Below are positions 23,532 to 35,786 of a DNA stretch of 64,000 nt, one piece after another. The translations under genes were made by a program, and so were the position numbers. Every line of letters starts with the position of its first letter. Position 1 is the stretch's first letter. Origin of the DNA: Gonatopus flavifemur (Eukaryota; Arthropoda; Insecta; Hymenoptera; Dryinidae); NCBI GenBank assembly GCA_018340375.1, contig JAFFJZ010000002.1:51170001-51234000 (forward strand), given 5' to 3'. Under the pieces are notes generated by a model that saw only the letters and a program-made list of their open reading frames with translations, was not told the origin of the DNA and did not search any database.

Positions 23532-24295
23532 CAATGTTTGCTGCCAACTTTTTCATCTGAAAGTGAGCATCGGAAACAAATGCTGACGTAATAGGAAACA
23601 CGGAATTCAAGTTGATTGTTGAGGTACGATGCAGTGGCATTCAGTCGGACCTTCTACAGTGTGAGTCATTTAATGTTGCGGATGATATCATGAGCCTTCG
23701 AGCAGATATTGGCAGGTGCCAGCAGTCATTGTTCAGGCAACGTTTCACGGTAACACAGTTGGATACAATTAAAAAATTTATCTTTTCCCACACCTGCACG
23801 GAAAGCAGGTCTTTGTCGACCTGTTTTTGGGGGCGAGAATGATCAATTCCAGACCAATGTTGTCGAACTGACCCATCAGACTGTGGGCAGCGGACAAAAA
23901 ACTGGCGTGTTCACTTCAACATGTATTGAGCTCAATGAAAGAGCGTTTAATATCGTCATTATTGATAATGAAATGCGCATGTGTGCGGTACATAGCAACT
24001 GCCTAACGAAGTCATCAAGTACCATCTGTCAGATTTGTCAAGTCAATTTTGCTCGACACTCACCACTGAACTCAGTGATAGCCAGACAATCCGGAAAATC
24101 CTGCTGTATTTTTTTTCAGTGTATAACAAAATCATTTATTTGATCCAAACTGATCGGAGTTGCTTCGAATTATTATCACTTCTCATCAAATTCAGATTTA
24201 TCAAATCATCATCGATATGAGGTTGACTCAAAGAAATATGTGCTGCACTCAACAACTATGTGATGAAATGATCAATAAATATTTCTTCGCCCATA
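23532..24295. other. Intergenic; possible coding scrap at 23591-23660
   Basis: The plus frame contains VRCSGIQSDLLQC followed at once by a GTGAGT donor, loosely like part of an SRCR domain (see findings). The rest shows short open frames without recognisable content. Confidence 0.25.
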
Positions 24296-24562
24296 CACGG
24301 AGAAAAACGTATCTTGAAAAGTACCATAATTTATGGATTTTTGGTGTTGGTCTAACCTGAGTCAAAATATTTACATCAAGATACCTCTAAAAGTACCATA
24401 ATAGCTGGGACTTTCATGAGGAAGGCACCATACTTCTTTATAAAAGTCCAAGAAATCATGGGACTTTTAGAGGTTCGTTCACGTAAATATTTTGACTCGG
24501 GGCAGACCAACGTCAAAAATCCATAAATTATTGTATTTTTCAAGATGTTTGTTTTCTCAGTG
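24296..24562. mobile_element. TA-flanked foldback MITE, CACGGAGAAAA ends
   Basis: CACGGAGAAAAACGTATCTTG faces CAAGATGTTTGTTTTCTCAGTG. TA flanks both ends. The arms share AAAAATCCATAAATTA-type and CTTTTAGAGGT-type sequence in inverted order. Interior words (AAAGTCCCATAATTTATTG-like) recur in the element at 28276-28511. Confidence 0.85.
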
Positions 24563-24713
24563 TATCCAACCAGAAGATTTACACAGCGAACAATTTTGTG
24601 TCACAGAAGGTCCACTCAGAGTTTGTGTTGGAAACAACATATCAAATCCTGAAATCCACAGATTTTCAGAGGAAATGTAACATTTTTGTGTTAATTTGAT
24701 ACATTTTTGGTGT

Positions 24714-25508
24714 TACCCTGGTACAAAAATCTCTCTGAATCTCTCTGAAAATTCCATGTTTCAGAGAGATTCAGAAAGAATCAGAGAAATTCAGAGCAAT
24801 TCAGCGTGGTTCAGAGATTTTCAGAGACTAGTGGATTGAGAGAACTTGTGCTTTGAATTTTTCAGGAAGATTCAGAAAAATTCAGAGGAACTCAAAGAGA
24901 TGCAGGGAAATTCCAGGAAATTCAGAGAGGAATAAATTCAGTAAAATCTTGGTCCTGCATTCCAGAGGCGTTCAAGGAGTGTCAGACACTTTCAGAGATA
25001 GATGAATTCAGAAAACTTCTGCGTAGAACTTTTCAGAAATATTCAGAGGAATTCAGAAAGATTCAGAGTAATTCAAAGAGATTCAGAGAAAACCAGAGAG
25101 ATTCAGAGGAATCCAGAGGAAGCTTTGAAATCTGAATACATTAAATTCCCGGAGATTCAGAGGAATTCAGAGAGATTCAGAAAGATTAAAAGAAATTCAG
25201 AGAAATTCAGAGGAATTCAGAGGAAGCTTCGAAATCTGAATACATTAGATTCCGGGAGATTTAGAGGAATTTAGAGATATTCAGGTAAATTCAGAAGGAG
25301 CTTTGAGATGTAAATATATAAAATTCTGCGGGATTCGGTGATATGTGGAGAGATTCAGAGAAAGTTGAAAGATTCAGAACGTATCACTATCGGAAAAGTC
25401 TCTACCTTCCTCTGAATTACTCTGGAATTACTCTGAATCTCTCTGAAATTTTTCCCAAAATATAGAGAGATTCAGAGAGTTTTCAGAAAGATTTTTTTTA
25501 CCAGGGTA
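24714..25508. repeat. GATTCAGAG-rich foldback/tandem element
   Basis: Ends TACCCTGGTACAAAAAT and ATTTTTTTTACCAGGGTA are inverted copies. The inside is dozens of variants of GATTCAGAG(A/G) on one strand, with the inverted form CTCTGAATCTCTCTGA near both ends. An open frame over 25002-25274 (repeated QRNSERFR) is a by-product of the repeat. A longer unit (AGGAAGCTTYGAAATCTGAA) occurs near 25118 and 25220. Confidence 0.85.
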
Positions 25509-25939
25509 ATATTTGACATAAATTGCGAGTGCACCACCTGGGAAATACACGTGTGTTAAAAATACACAGAATTTTTCACTGTGTATTTACTATGGAAAAA
25601 TGTTATCTGAGTCAAGGAATCTTTTGTCTCAGTGCAGTAACATACACTGAGAAAACAGTACTCCGAATTTATTCCAATCGAATGAGGTTTATGACCCATT
25701 AGTGAATCTTATTTGACCAAAAGATAGTTTGTTTATAATTAATAAGCCTTCTTTGTCACAAATACACTCTCCTTTCAGTGTAACATCACTTTTAACCGAA
25801 TTTCAACGTTGATGCATTTTCTCTTACTGACTTGTAATACGGGTAAGCGTGAACCAGGGCGCAACGACACAATAATTGTTGTCACTCCAAGTTCAGTTAT
25901 TGACACGTTTTCATTTATGACGTGTACATATGGTCAATG

Positions 25940-26188
25940 CACGGAGAAAATGAAACATCAGTGAGTATTTTTCCGATACGACTGGCTCGTGTTATGAAAA
26001 AAAAAAATTTTTACACTAATTGTTAATGTATAGACATGAATCAGTCGTGTCTCCACAGTATTGCCTGTTGTGCAGATACGACTGGTTCATGTCTACGCAG
26101 TAACCAATGTTGATAGACTTCTTTTGTTCTCATAACACGAGCCAATCGTGTCTGATTAAATACTCACTAATATTTCGTTTTCTCCGTG
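25940..26188. mobile_element. Foldback MITE, CACGGAGAAAA ends
   Basis: CACGGAGAAAATGAAACATCAG faces CGTTTTCTCCGTG. The arms include CGACTGGCTCGTGTTATGA facing its complement near 26127-26146. The right flank is TA, the left TG, so the target duplication is blurred. Confidence 0.8.
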
Positions 26189-26742
26189 TACTAATTGTCT
26201 TGTTTTTTTGGTTTCAAGAAGGATATTTTTGTGCTTGTTATAATTTTGGGTCAACTGCCTATCGCCACACTGGGCAAAAATTCATTGCTATCAAATAAAT
26301 TATTAATTAGTCCTCTACCCAATTAATATTTATTCGAATGGATGGAATACATAATTGGATTCAAAACTTGTTGATTCATCAGAAATGAAGTGATTTATTT
26401 GAAATAAACATTCCATTGAGGGGCATGGAGCGCTTGAACACATGGGCTGAATTCTACTACGTACATCTGTGAATGAAATTCTCTACCTTTAGTAACTGAT
26501 TTGAGAATTCATTAACACGCGTAACGGTATGAATGTGTAATGAAGCATTCGTGCCGTCACAACGCCTTGCGCGATAGTCAAAATTAATGCATTCGCGTTG
26601 AAGATTCAATGTATCGATATTAGAATGATGTGTGGAAGATTCGTCGACTAAACGCGTGTAGAAAAATCAACAACATGTCGAATATACAAACGTCTCTTGC
26701 GTGGAGACGATGACACAATAACGTTCGATCGACGAAACTACA

Positions 26743-27140
26743 CCGAGAAAAAAATAAAAGTGCCATCAAACACCACGCGTAGTTGAAGAATTTATGAATG
26801 AATCAACAAATTTTTAGTTGAAATGACTTGGAAATTGTAGACATCTACGCCACCTTTCATTGTCTCAAACATATCACTTGATTTTATGAACCAATGTGTG
26901 TCAACGTCAATAAATCACAGAAGAAGTTTCATCCAAAATCTCACCGAGTTGAGTCAACCTCGCAGGCAATCAATTACTATTTTTCATTGTCCCAATCATT
27001 CACATAGTTGACTCAACAGAGTCGGCCAACCTGGGGAATGATTCAATGCAACCTCCAGAGTTGGTTCAATGTATTTAACCTCCTGGCGTAGTTGAGTCAA
27101 CTGCGTTTTCGTTCAGTTCACTAATCCTTGTTCTCAGAGT
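26743..27140. repeat. Element rich in GTTGAGTCAAC palindromes
   Basis: Starts CACCGAGAAAAAAATAAA and ends near TTGTTCTCAGAG. Between them are several near-palindromes of GTTGAGTCAAC. Likely a diverged member of the CAC(G/T)GAGAAAA set. Confidence 0.5.
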
Positions 27141-28275
27141 AGGAGAAGAAAGGAAAAAGATCACATGCGAATCTCGTAGATAAATTTCTCCGGAATAATT
27201 AAATAACGCGTCAAAATAATAATCTATGACACACTCAGGTTCAAAGGTACATTTAACTCTATCATGAATCCTCGATCTTTTAATTCGGATTCAGAAAGTG
27301 ATCGATTTAGAATCGAGATTGAAAATATCAATGATGATGAACCAATGAAAAGAAAAGTTCGATAAAATCATTTGATTCTTCGATAATAAAAACTTATTAA
27401 CACAACCGACAGATTTTGGAGTCGCACGTGATTCAAAATAAACTCCTCAGGTTAGAAAATCTGTACCACCGTGTAAAAAGGGAGAAGGATAGAGGAGTTC
27501 TGTGACAATTTCCCTGATTAGCTAGCCAGAGAACTCCTGTATTGCTCTCTCTTTTATTCGATGTTACTTCTTCACTCACAGATTTCGCCTGACTTCCCTC
27601 TCCTGTTCTTATATTTCTATAGGTAAGATCCCATAACAAATCGAACTGAAAGATATCCCTACAACAGAGTATCACTTCTCCTGTTCCCGTTCGTCTTGAA
27701 CGAATGCAACAATTTGAGAAGTTGATCCTCATAGTTTTTCTTCCAGCTAAATATATTGATATGTTGATTATGTTCCTCATTGCGAGCAATACATAGCTTT
27801 CTCTTACGTGTGAATTTAAAGAAGTATTTTTCATGTTCCCTGAATATTCTATTGTAAATATTTCTTGAATTAGATTGAACTTTTGTAAATATCCGCTAGT
27901 GAATCTTTGTGAGTTATCTTGTGTGTAGTAAATGAAATAGAAGAGGATCTACAATCAAAATCATGTATCGTAGAAATATAATAAGAAATTCTCCTATACA
28001 CTCTTTTGTTCATTTCAAGTGCCTCAGTCAATACCAGTCCTCTCGGATCATTATGCACTCTTCAAATACATTCAATGGATGAATTTTCGGAGAACCAGAC
28101 AGAAGATACACTACACGGAGGAAAAGGAACAGTGAATAATCACTAGAAATACGAGGGATCATTGCTGAAAAGAGTGAGCAAATTGGTGACAACTGAACTT
28201 TCCTATCAACAGATCCTTATGCGGGGAGTAGTAAAAATTCTTATCTCCAAATTTAGATCACTGCTAATTCATTTA
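27141..28275. other. Intergenic; unassigned frames only
   Basis: A minus-strand 133-codon frame at 27433-27834 opens with ATG but shows no family, signal peptide or membrane pattern. A 34-codon acidic plus frame starts near 27264. Neither has splice or conservation support visible in the window. Confidence 0.3.
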
Positions 28276-28511
28276 CACGCAAGAAAACAGATGCGTTGGA
28301 AAGTCCCATAATTTATTGAAGATAAGCGCCAGTCTGTGACAGATAGAGTTTTGACTTGAATTTACTCTCAAAAAGACCCATAATTAGATGTACTTCTACA
28401 ATAAATTATGGTACTTTTGAAGCTATATTCAGGTGAATAATTCAATTCATCACAGACTGGCGCTGATCCTCAATAAATTATGGGACTTTTTAAAATATAT
28501 TTCTCTGCGTG
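28276..28511. mobile_element. TA-flanked foldback MITE, CACGCAAGAAAA ends
   Basis: CACGCAAGAAAACAGATGC at the left faces a TTTCTCTGCGTG right end. TA flanks both sides. The arms include GATAAGCGCCAGTCTGTGA facing TCACAGACTGGCGCTGATC. Confidence 0.85.
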
Positions 28512-28923
28512 TAGTTTCTATCACGATATGAAATAAACAAACATACTTCCTATTCCTCACAAAACTGAGTGATCAATACCACCATTCGAAAGGAAGATGC
28601 CGTGAATTATTCTCAAATATGAAGCAAAAAAAATAAATTCTTTTAGAATTCATACTTACATGACGGTTTTTCATCCCATTGATCCAGATGCAAAGCTGTG
28701 ATAGAAAGAAACTCTTTTCTCAGTGATGGAGAGCTGGGTGCCAAGCTTAAGCCAATGCTAGTCAACATTGGGCCAAGCATGGTTACCAACATTGGCACCA
28801 AGATAGAATAATGTCTGGGATGATAACAATGTTCAACGCTTGGCATCCAAGCTTGATTGAATATAATATATTCCGACACATGAAATTTCGGAATATTGGA
28901 TTTCGACACAGTCACTTTAGTGT

Positions 28924-29004
28924 AGATAGCACAAGAGTTCTAAAAGAGTTTAGAATCAATGGAATGGATCCATAGAGAACTCTTTCAGGACTCTTGTGCT
29001 ATCT
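28924..29004. repeat. Short hairpin, AGATAGCACAAGAG arms
   Basis: AGATAGCACAAGAGTTCTAA faces a right arm ending CTCTTGTGCTATCT. The inverted match covers about 30 bases each side with few mismatches and a short AT-rich loop. Confidence 0.8.
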
Positions 29005-29175
29005 GGGAGGACGTTGAGAGGATACCCGTATGTAGGCTGACATACATTCAGGCGTATAATCTTTCAAGTTTCTGGAATGCGAATAAATTCCAAGTCCACG
29101 TCATGTGGCTATATCTAGGCTCACGGTGAGCCAAGTGTCGATTAAAGGTTGGTTGACGAAAAATAAATCGAACGC

Positions 29176-31607
29176 ACAGGGCCGGATTTACTATAGAGAC
29201 GGACTAGGCGCCGCCTAGGGGCTCCCACAGTTGGGGGGGGGGGGGCACTCATTGATCAGGTTTTGCAGAAATCGGAATTTCAATTTCTTAATCCTTATGA
29301 AAAAAATAATCTTGCAGTAAACAAAATGTATTCAAAAGTATTGGAATATAATACTCCTGAATGAACTCAGAAAACGCTATGTTTCACACGAAGTCAGTGA
29401 TTCTTTCTGTAGCTACCAACAACCCAAACCTAGCGTTCTCTCAATGTGAAGAACTCTAGATTTGTTTGGACAACTATGAATACCTCTTAAATCCTCTTAA
29501 AAACTCTTCTGTGGAAATCCATGAAATGTTCAGAGATTTTCACTGAAATTTTCTCATCAGGATAACCTTCCCTGGGCGTATTATTTTTGCAATGAGTATT
29601 TAATTCGGCTTGATCAATATTATTTCTTTTATAAAGAAAAATAACAATTCTGATCAAATAAATAGTATTAGCTCTACGGCCATTCTAAAGTAACGGAGAG
29701 GACAAGTGTATACACTCAATGATATTTATTCTAAACAAAAAAATGGTTTTGACCTTTCATACATGGTGGTTTTTGAGAGTCCGACATGGGGATCTTACCA
29801 TGAAAATTTCGTTGAAATATCATTCAGTCTGACCAAGTTACACATCCACAAAGTGGGTAACGGAGAGGACGCGCACAAATTGATAAATCCTAATTTTCAA
29901 TTCCAAGTCCTCGATTCAACGTCGGCCAGCGAGCTAGGGGATTCAAGTTTTTTTGAGAATTCGTGCACCTCTGATACTTACGAAAAATCATCATGACCCC
30001 GTTCAAAAATGATTCCATGATGAGAGAAAAATATAAGGAAAGTAACGGAGAGGACAGCCGATAGTAACTGAGAGGACACGTATGATCAGCTTCTCACTTT
30101 TTCATGGTTTTTGAAAGATTGGGTCAATAAATCTTATAAATCTGATACCGATGAACGTTTTCAAGTGTATACCATGGATATTTATTACAACATAGTGCAC
30201 AATATAATACAAAAATTAACATATCGAAGTTAAAAAATAATGACCCGAAAAAATTGCCTCATAGGTTCTAAAATAATCTATATAACTGATACAATTTAAG
30301 TAACTTCATAACAATGTTTCAATATCAGGAATATTTCTGAAATCTATTCATGACTTGAGACATTGACAAGTGAATTGCTATAAATGAAAATTCATTTGTT
30401 ATAATTAACATTGTTGAACTAAATTAATTCAAGTAAGGATCTCTTAAACCCTGTGTGTTCTCGAAGGGTTACCTGCATTTCATCAGCATATTCATAAAGG
30501 AAAGAGTACTTAGAAATATTTAAAGATTCCGCAACACTCCCCTGTCGATTTATAGTATTTTTAATCCAAACTCTTGTTGACATTCTGAAGTGTCGATGGA
30601 TTAATTTATAATAACGACTTTTCCTAATAATTTCTAATATTATACCGTGAGAAGTGCCACTGTTTGTAGAAAAGACATGTACATTAAAAGGTGAATGAAT
30701 GATGATGAATGAGATTGCTCGAGACCTCTTGAATTGCATATTTTCATTGAAATTTCAATGTGATTTTTATTTCTTCAATAATATGCCTTTAAGGATTGAT
30801 TTTTGCATTTTAAACGTCGCGAATAGATCACTAGCATACACAGGTTATAATGCAGTGTGATTTTCTGTCCTCTCCGTTACCCTGTTACCAACATTCACGT
30901 TTATTGTGAAATCCGAAAAAATTACACAACAACGATTGATTCAAGTTAGCTTTGTATACGGAACAATATTGCTGAGAAAAAATTTGCATGCCACTTACAA
31001 CAACATTTACTGTTTTTCGGTAACGGAGAAGACATGAAAATTGAGATTATTCAAACGCATGTAACAACTATTCAAGGCTCACCTTTTAAAAAACCAAGTG
31101 TGCAGGAAAAAAGTTGATACCACACACTATTAAAATATAACTTGAATCCAAATTTATCTGTAGCCATTTACATAAACTAGGACAGCTGAAATATTGGAAA
31201 ATGGGCTTTCATGAAACGACTTTTGGAAGGATAGTTGATCGCTCGTGAAAACTATAAAATACTGATGGATTCTATTCGTCTTCCATGTTTTCATGTGTTT
31301 TAGTGGTCACTCTTTGAGTTCATGATTTTCATTCCTTGCCCCCAAACAATTGGAAATTCACTCACCTGGTTTCAATTTCTTCAGAATGGCCGTCTAGTAC
31401 TTATAGTAAAATATATTGAGAAGAATTGAATTTCAATACTTTTTTAATATCATTTCGTTTTTTCATTTTTCGGGATTTCATTCCATATCACTCAATTTTT
31501 ATGGAATTGATTAAGAAAGTTACACTGTTCTTATTTCAAAGAACCTCAATGTTTGGAAATCGGTCGCTTTACATGCCCCCCCCCCCCATGGGTAAATCCG
31601 GCACTGC
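29176..31607. mobile_element. hAT-like element with CAGGGCCGGATTTAC ends
   Basis: The left end CAGGGCCGGATTTAC is followed by CGCCTAGGGGCTCCC and a G run. The right end is a C run followed by GGGTAAATCCGGCACTG. These match a widespread hAT end type. The flanks CGAACGCA and CGAAACGC(A) look like an 8-bp duplication with one indel. The 2.4-kb interior has no hAT transposase frame and contains a cluster of GTAACGGAGAGGACA words (29690-31034), so another element may be nested in it. A good CAG/GTGAGT donor occurs on the minus strand near 31359. Confidence 0.7.
29690..31034. repeat. Cluster of GTAACGGAGAGGACA motifs, possible nested element
   Basis: Copies at 29690, 29857, 30042 and 30064 (variant) on plus, 30866-30880 inverted, and 31020 on plus (variant). 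The outermost inverted pair, 29690 and 30880, could be ends of a nested transposon of about 1.2 kb. A 106-codon minus frame at 30419-30739 lies inside but is not recognised. The organisation recalls the subterminal motifs of the two pogo-like elements at 3984-6570. Confidence 0.5.
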
Positions 31608-32049
31608 GAAACGCAGCGAAATATACTTAATCCTAGCATTGATGTCTGAGGTGCTATTAAGGGTTGGTGAGCTGTGACGGGCCAAGCATCAGTCGAGACT
31701 GAAGTTACGAAAATTGAATCAAACACGGCAAAATATGCTAGATCCTGTCATTGGTATCTGAGCCTCTATCAACGCTCAGTCAGCTATAGTGGGCCAAGCA
31801 TTGGCCAAGGCTAGGCTAACGAGACTTGGCATACCAAGCTTGACGCCAGTTGTGGTCCAATTGTCAGTCTTGGTATAACTTGCCTGGGTACCTACCTAAC
31901 CAACCTAACTTAACCGAAGTAACGGATCTACCGACTTAGTTCTACCGCAAAATTGAGATTTTCAACTTACTGAAAGTTTATGAATCGTTCGTAGATTCGT
32001 GCTTACTGTGTTTTTAGTGTTTGGAAGACTCAAGTTTCATTTGTCACTG
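31608..32049. other. Intergenic, GCCAAGC-type repeat words
   Basis: Words such as GGGCCAAGCATTGGCC and GCCAAGCTTG relate it to the CCCATG family interiors. No gene seen. Confidence 0.4.
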
Positions 32050-32727
32050 CACTGAGAAAAGTGAACTGTAACCATTACCATGCGGAAATGATAGTTGAAA
32101 TACAGAATCTCTAAGTTGATGATGGTGACTACGTTATTTGGTATCCATACTCATGTAAATGCCCATGTGAAAATTTAGCGATTCCGCCAATGTTGACCAC
32201 GGGTAATGGCTTGGGCCAGGCATGACAGCCAAGCGCAGGGGATTTATATTGAGCCAATGTTGATTGACAATAGAGGTAATATCGTGCCCGTGTCGGCAAT
32301 ACAAAGATGGAAAGTGTTAGAACGGTGTTGGCGCAAGTTTTTGCCAGCATTGGTTTAGGATTGATTCAACATTGGTTTTATAGTAAAGTTTTGTATCAGC
32401 CAACCATGACAGGAACATTGAATCAAGCCTACGCCAATATTGGCGACCTACCAACACCGCTGTCCCAGACATGAAAATTGAGGCTCGTTAATTGCTGAAA
32501 CGATGTTATCATTTCAGTCCTTGGTCAGGCTTTCTCCCAAGGCTCCGCCAATGCTCGACAGGGCTGGCTCAGGCTTGCGCCACTGGCAAATTTTTACATG
32601 GGTGGTAACCATTCCCATGTGCATGAACATTGCTACGATTGTCCATAGTATACGAAACCATAATCGCGAAGCTGCCCTCCAATTACTATTTTTACATGGT
32701 AATCATTGCATTCCACCTCTCTCAGTG
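32050..32727. mobile_element. CACTGAG MITE interrupted by a CCCATG-type element
   Basis: The outer parts (32050-32161 and 32603-32727) together match, in inverted orientation, the uninterrupted 214-bp element at 54395-54608. The ends are CACTGAGAAAAGTG and CTCTCTCAGTG. The middle is a younger insertion. Confidence 0.8.
32162..32602. mobile_element. Inserted element with CCCATGTGAAAATTT ends
   Basis: CCCATGTGAAAATTT faces AAATTTTTACATGGG. It splits the surrounding CACTGAG MITE between TGTAAAT and GGTAACCATTCCC, which are adjacent in the copy at 54395-54608. The interior has GCCAATGTTG and GGCTTGGGCC words typical of this family. Confidence 0.75.
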
Positions 32728-33935
32728 TGTATGAGTTCCAGACAAGCAGCTAATGAGTAACCATGACGACAACTGATTCGGCAGAGACTGCGAAAATAGC
32801 TGAACGACAAAAGAGGTTGATGTTGCAGCGAATACATATTTTGCAGTATACCGAGTTTCATATAATTCATAGAAAAGTGTACATACTTTTTGACCAAGAG
32901 TGGGAGCAAACGAGAGTGCGGCTGATAGCGAAGACACAATGACGGAACTGGTTTCCATTTCCACAATTTGTAACAGCAAATGAATTGAATTCTTCTATTT
33001 TTTCTGATTTTATTCTGATGAATAAATACAGCAAAATATGGAAGATATACTCATCATTTTGATTGCTACAATATCCCAATAAATATCATCTTATATAAGT
33101 TTGATCGTCTTCACATTGTTTTTGTACTGAACTGTTATCAAAAGCTGGGATTCCAGGATGGTAAACTGTCATCCACTTGTTTATATATTCTATTCCTCGA
33201 TTATCATATAATTTGATGGATTTTCCAACACATTAGATGGATAGCCCAATTCGACAGAGTTGATTTCAAGAAAAGATTGCAATAGTAACAATATCAAACA
33301 ATCAGTTCACCACGGGAAGGACGTATTTCCAGATATATCTATATTCAACATCAGTATTGCTTGGTTGATTGAATGAACACGAGTTATTCGATTATGTAAC
33401 AATATTGATTAAATCGAGGATGTGAATTGAGGTCATTTCTTCAATGAAATCAATGCACATATTTGTTTCGACTTCATTCAAAATGTAACATCATCTTAAG
33501 GGCCATGGAGCATTGAAGAACGGACAAAATTTCGCTACGTAGTTTCTAAATAACTAAGTGGCCATTGAAAATTTTGAATACATAGCAATAAAGTTCCCTG
33601 CTAGGATTTGGCTCTCAATATAAATCCAAAGCTCAAAAAACATTCCTAAACATGAAGGAATACGTTGAAAAATTATTGACATTTGTGGGTTAATATGTTT
33701 ATAATCGTTTGCATCAATTTGAGCAATCATTTGCAGTTCCAATTTTATAATCACAGCTCAATTTGAGTCATTCACTTCGTCATCGTGGATTTGAAATTTG
33801 TATTTATTGCTTAGATGATCAGAAAGTACGTCACAAAATTTTGTTCATTTCTTGGAGGACTCCATGGTCCTTAAGAGCATTCCGTACACCCTAGAGTTAT
33901 AGATCTCTCTACCCAACATACTTCAAGAGGACTGG
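32728..33935. other. Intergenic, no gene seen
   Basis: Short frames only, none with recognisable content. No strong palindrome noticed. Confidence 0.4.
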
Positions 33936-34014
33936 ATAAAATGGGATGAAACAACCAGCCAGACCTTGTTCCATACAAATAGAAGGTCTGGCTGGTTGTT
34001 TTATCCCATTTTAT
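33936..34014. ncRNA. Perfect-stem hairpin, pre-miRNA-like or tiny foldback element
   Basis: The left arm 33936-33967 pairs with the right arm 33983-34014 over 32 bases with a single G-U type exception, around a 15-base loop. The core arm sequence is AAACAACCAGCCAGACCTT. The size suits an insect pre-miRNA or siRNA-producing hairpin. A related single arm (CAACCAGCCAGATCTTG) with a similar upstream flank (CTAGATCTCTCTACCCAA) occurs at about 42675-42750, so it may instead be a small repeat. No expression evidence. Confidence 0.4.
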
Positions 34015-35690
34015 ATACACTCGACTCTCGGATCTTTCACAACCGAATCTTTCACTCAATCGAACCTTTTACTGCAATTCTCTCGAACCTTTTACTTTAG
34101 GTACAGCCCCTTCATCCCCCACTTTGCTGTTCGCTCGACCAATTATTTCAAACATAACCCCACCTCTTTTGGATAAATGTTTAAACAAAACACGGAACAA
34201 ACTGAATTCGGATCATAGTCGAAACTGGGTAACTTCCAGGGACCAAAAAAATGTTTCTGAACCATTGAGTTTATGAATTATAAAGGTTTTTGAATCATGA
34301 AAAGATCTGACCAAGGTTCGAAACAGCAAAGTTCCAAAGATACAGCAAGGCTGTATTAATGTTGCAACAGCATAAAAAAATCCATAATTTCCAATCACAG
34401 GAATCTCTATTGAACATGAATTGAATGAACATTATGAATTACGAGTATATTACCACATCAAGTTTATTTCTGATGTAATATATATGTTATATCTCGTTAT
34501 TTTTCAGGTTTATGAAGAATTATTACGGATGTAATATAACACTTTAGTTTTATGACAGCCTCTCGTACCACAGTTTTTTCTTCATGTTTTTATTTTATTT
34601 GAATAATACTAATTCCAGATAATTCTACAAAAATATTTTTTCAGTACTTTCAATTTTTTCAAGCAACGCAACGCTTTCTACAAAATTGTCTATCGCAAAT
34701 AGGGAATTAAAGATTCCTTGACTTGAAAGGCAAGTAAATAATTTCCTACATAATTCCTAATTTCGGGAACACTCATTGTTTTCATTATAATATCTCACAA
34801 GTATTAAATAACCTTATTTAATGACATGCTCTGAATTGAAACTACCGCATGTAATCAAAAAAAAATTCTGAATTCATTTGTTCAAAAAACATCTCATGAG
34901 AAGGTTTGGAAATAAGAGCCAATCATAACGCGTGGTGGGCGTAGTCTTTTTCAGTAAAAGACTCGAGTGACTCTGGTCTCAAAATTGTAAGAGGATCGTG
35001 AGTCGAGTGTACGTTCAAATCACATTATGATAAATGCCTAAAGGCGTGAAGTGCACCGAGAACCCAATTTCTTAGACTGGAAGAACCTTTTATTTGCCCT
35101 CATTCTAATCAATCGTTTTTTCAATGGAAAAAAATTCAGTTGGATGGAAATTTTTTATCAGATTGAAATGAAAAATTGTAAAATTGTAACAGAAATACAT
35201 TCCTTCTTGAATTCGAAGCATGTGATTTCAATTCAATAAAAAATTTGTCCATTAAAATGAATTATTTTTTCCATCGGAAACAAGATTCATCAGAATCAGA
35301 GCGAAGAAATTTTCTGCAAGTTGAATAAATTGAGTTCTCAGTGTGCGTCATGCTTCTAGAGTTTGTTTTTCCTCTTCGTGTGGCCATCGGTCCCAGCCTT
35401 CTGAACATGGCCTTTTGCGATAGAAAGCACCTTATAACATTACCGTTAAACTGAGTATAAAATCCTGTTGACGGACAAGCGAAGTAGCGATTTTATTTCT
35501 CACACTTCTTAAAGTTTCGCCCAGTGCCTGAGCATTTTCGATGGAGAGTCAAGCTCCATCGATGAGCGATTGGCATGCGGATTGAGTAGCATCATCATGT
35601 AGAATTAGGTGCCCGAAGTTTTTTCCATAAAGTATGAAATTCTGTTGACAAGCCAAGTTGGGCGAGACATTGGAAACTGTGAGGTGTTAA
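34015..35690. other. Intergenic, no gene seen
   Basis: AT-rich stretch with an (A/T)-run region at 34430-34870. No recognisable coding sequence or clear element end. Confidence 0.4.
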
Positions 35691-35786
35691 AATAATCCTA
35701 ATCGGCGTTAGAATGGTCAATGTGGTGTTGAAAAAACACTATTCGGTGTGAACATTTTTTTAACACCACCAATTTTTTATAGTCTG
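35691..35786. repeat. Partial copy of GGTGTTA element
   Basis: GTGTTGAAAAAACACTATTC and TTTAACACCACCAATTTTTT resemble the right half of the element at 45845-46021. Confidence 0.5.

Noticed and set aside
25002..25274. 90-codon frame with repeated QRNSERFR
   Set aside because: Created by the GATTCAGAG word array; reading other frames gives equally repetitive peptides.
24725..25480. Possible CRISPR-like array of short repeats
   Set aside because: Repeats are adjacent and variable with no unique spacers, and the DNA is eukaryotic.
27433..27834. 133-codon minus-strand frame, one of the longest outside transposons
   Set aside because: No recognisable domain, no leader or membrane pattern, and no visible splice partners; length alone is not support in a 64-kb window.
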